DNA of 31,429 nucleotides from CAUSKK01 sp963533935. GTDB taxonomy: Bacteria; Pseudomonadota; Gammaproteobacteria; Cardiobacteriales; Cardiobacteriaceae. The translations under genes and the position numbers were made by a program. Shown here one piece after another: positions 30,322 to 31,429 of this stretch. The notes under the pieces are model-generated. The model was given only the letters and a program-made list of their open reading frames with translations. It did not search any database and was not told the origin of the DNA. The stretch spans positions 1-31,429 of the forward strand of contig CAUSQL010000018.1 in assembly GCA_963533935.1 (NCBI GenBank), written 5' to 3'. Each line of letters starts with the position of its first letter. The first letter of the stretch is position 1.

Positions 30322-30342
30322 ACAAAACTTTAATAGTTTTGT
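30322..30342. promoter_or_regulatory. Inverted repeat ACAAAACT-n5-AGTTTTGT upstream of sucC, candidate operator
   Basis: Perfect 8-bp arms with a 5-nt centre lie 51-71 nt upstream of the sucC start, a usual operator position. It does not match the FNR consensus, and I cannot name a regulator. It lacks an adjacent T-run, so a terminator is unlikely. Confidence 0.35.
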
Positions 30343-30375
30343 GCCGTGGCGCTGAAAAAGCCGCTTTTCCCAGCG

Positions 30376-30483
30376 TTTACTAACGGACGGGCGGTTCTTC
30401 GCTGCGCTCAGGCGCTATGCGCTTCCCCTGTATGTAATTAAAGGCTTAAATACATACAAGATAAGCGCCCGTCCGTCGGTAAA
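30376..30483. repeat. Palindromic intergenic repeat, copy R13 with accessory module
   Basis: The left outer arm TTTACTAACGGACGGGCGG is followed by TTC, insert GC-TGC-GC (30401-30407), TCA and a short GC stretch. Then come inner arms GCGCTTCCCCTGTATGTA and TACATACAAGATAAGCGC and a right outer arm GCGCCCGTCCGTCGGTAAA. It lies upstream of sucC and next to the terminator of the lipoprotein gene. Confidence 0.88.
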
Positions 30484-30500
30484 GGCCCATAAAGCCATAA

Positions 30501-30525
30501 AAAACGCCGAACTGGTCGGCGTTTT
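30501..30525. terminator. Bidirectional intrinsic terminator
   Basis: Stem AAAACGCCGA (30501-30510) / TCGGCGTTTT (30516-30525), with A- and T-rich flanks, lies 21 nt past the stop of the right-edge lipoprotein gene. Confidence 0.88.
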
Positions 30526-30545
30526 ATATTTTTAGGCTTTAGCGA

Positions 30546-31429
30546 TTACTGTTTTTTACCGGCGAAGACCGCATCGATATTCTCATAGTCCCTATCGTCA
30601 TATCTCCTATCTCTTGTGTAGTAACGGTAGTTGCCGTGAACTTCCTCTGCATTCGGGCCAGCAAAGAAGCCGTTAAGCTCATTAACGTAAATCTGATTAT
30701 CAAGAGGTGGTTTAGTTAGTGTTTCTGAGAAATCGGCGGCACTCGAACGTGTATTTACACCTCCAAATGGATAATGTTCTCTGTTTGAGGAATTAGTGCC
30801 AACTTCAGCCGCAACATAACTCTGATGACTTGGACTATTAATCTGGAATTCTACAATTTTCGTACCGAAATCAACGCCAATATCAACCTTACCCTGTTCA
30901 GTGCGCAGATGTTTCTCAGTTAAATCGCGGAAATTAAGAATGGCATCGCCTTTATAGTTGGCTTTGCCGGCCAGTGGTAAATTTGTTGGTTCCTGGTCAT
31001 GGCGATGGAAGAGCTGGTGGGTGTTGTCATTGTCAGCAAGATAGCCGATTTGTACATGTTTATAGCGGTCATCGCTAACCATTAGCTCTTTGTAAGGAGC
31101 TATATCATGGTTATAAATCTTAATGCCATCTTGTTGGGCGCTGGGCGCTGCGGTTGGTAATGTCAGCAAATGGCGCCCGGAATTTAGTTCAATAATTGTC
31201 GGTTTTTCCGTTAAAGCTAGCTTATTTTGTTTACCTCTCACCCCCTCATACATAAATAGCTCTTCATGAGTATCGGGATCATCATTTTCTTTTGGCAGAT
31301 TAATAATGGTTCCTGCGAATTTTTTACTGTTATTTTGCGCGCCGTTATTGCCGGGAGTGGTTGGCTGCACCGTTGGTTGTACGGTCGGTTGTACGGTCGG
31401 TTGTACGGTCGGTTGTACGGTCGGTTGTA
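30546..31429 (-). CDS. Slam-type surface lipoprotein (TbpB-like barrel), 5' end outside window
   Basis: The frame is open to the window edge, so the signal peptide and start are missing; a GTG at 31370 is only an internal codon. From the edge it reads VQPT tetrapeptides, then TPGNNGAQNN, then a folded domain of about 260 residues. The C-terminal part has TbpB-like barrel marks: GKANYKGDAILNFRD, KVDIGVDFGTKIVEFQI, a long loop, NGFFAGPNAEEVHGNYRY and a final VFAGKKQ. It resembles the left-hand lipoprotein in plan (repeat stalk plus barrel) but not in detail. Its base composition is more AT-rich than the sucCD genes beside it, which fits an exchangeable surface antigen. Confidence 0.78.
   Translation of the reverse strand, partial: QPTVQPTVQPTVQPTVQPTVQPTTPGNNGAQNNSKKFAGTIINLPKENDDPDTHEELFMYEGVRGKQNKLALTEKPTIIELNSGRHLLTLPTAAPSAQQDGIKIYNHDIAPYKELMVSDDRYKHVQIGYLADNDNTHQLFHRHDQEPTNLPLAGKANYKGDAILNFRDLTEKHLRTEQGKVDIGVDFGTKIVEFQINSPSHQSYVAAEVGTNSSNREHYPFGGVNTRSSAADFSETLTKPPLDNQIYVNELNGFFAGPNAEEVHGNYRYYTRDRRYDDRDYENIDAVFAGKKQ
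31372..31429. repeat. 12-bp tandem repeat encoding (VQPT)n
   Basis: At least four units of GGTTGTACGGTC run into the window edge, with a diverged unit at the inner end. On the minus strand they encode Val-Gln-Pro-Thr. The unit length keeps the frame, so copy number would vary the length of the lipoprotein stalk. Confidence 0.92.

Overview
The window looks like a chromosomal segment of a gammaproteobacterium. The inference rests on E. coli-like Mfd, YchF, SucCD, PqiA/PqiB, ZnuA, entericidin and bacterioferritin, and on Slam/TbpB-type surface lipoproteins. These lipoproteins, an alpha/beta bacterioferritin pair and abundant intergenic palindromes point toward a host-associated lineage such as Cardiobacteriaceae. 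That placement is a guess from gene content and was not tested by a search. Coding sequence is moderately GC-rich; the 1.2-4.6 kb region and the last kilobase are more AT-rich. TAG, TAA and TGA all serve as ordinary stops.

Layout. 1-2.0 kb: partial tRNA-Gly (-) with a promoter, znuA (+), an entericidin-type peptide (+) and a small membrane protein (-). 2.1-4.6 kb: a secreted ankyrin-like protein and a GT-C/TMTC-like membrane protein (+). 4.6-7.2 kb: ychF and a Slam-type surface lipoprotein (-). 7.6-12.2 kb: a five-gene ABC operon (-) with three paralogous binding proteins, a permease and an ATPase. 12.4-15.6 kb: a compact mfd coupled to a small lipoprotein (+). 15.8-17.1 kb: a tandem pair of secreted paralogues (+). 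17.4-18.3 kb: a deleted HAD phosphatase remnant and a YadS/TRIC-like protein (-). 18.4-20.8 kb: a polar amino acid ABC importer without its ATPase (+). 20.9-21.8 kb: heme-type bfr subunit and ferroxidase-type bfr subunit (-), the latter broken by an in-frame TAG. 22.1-24.6 kb: M19 dipeptidase (-) divergent from an ABC permease/ATPase pair (+). 25.1-28.1 kb: split pqiA plus pqiB (+). 28.2-30.3 kb: sucD and sucC (-). The right edge holds a second Slam-type lipoprotein, cut by the window.

Two genome-scale signals stand out. First, about fifteen copies of a modular palindromic repeat fill the intergenic spaces. Four arms are built around GCGC. An optional accessory module has the form TTC-[variable self-complementary insert]-TCA, and its stem sequences change between copies while pairing is kept. 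These repeats mostly sit at gene ends that lack an intrinsic terminator, and they bound a tandem gene duplication. Second, the tetranucleotide GATC is almost absent: I found four sites by eye where base composition predicts on the order of a hundred. This suggests long exposure to GATC-targeting restriction.

Other points of interest are the nonsense-interrupted bacterioferritin subunit, a duplicated start region that forms an overlapping leader ORF between the two halves of pqiA, a shortened Mfd N-terminus, an M19 peptidase with Cys at a usual Asp metal-ligand position, and a repetitive C-terminal tail on an amino-acid-binding protein.
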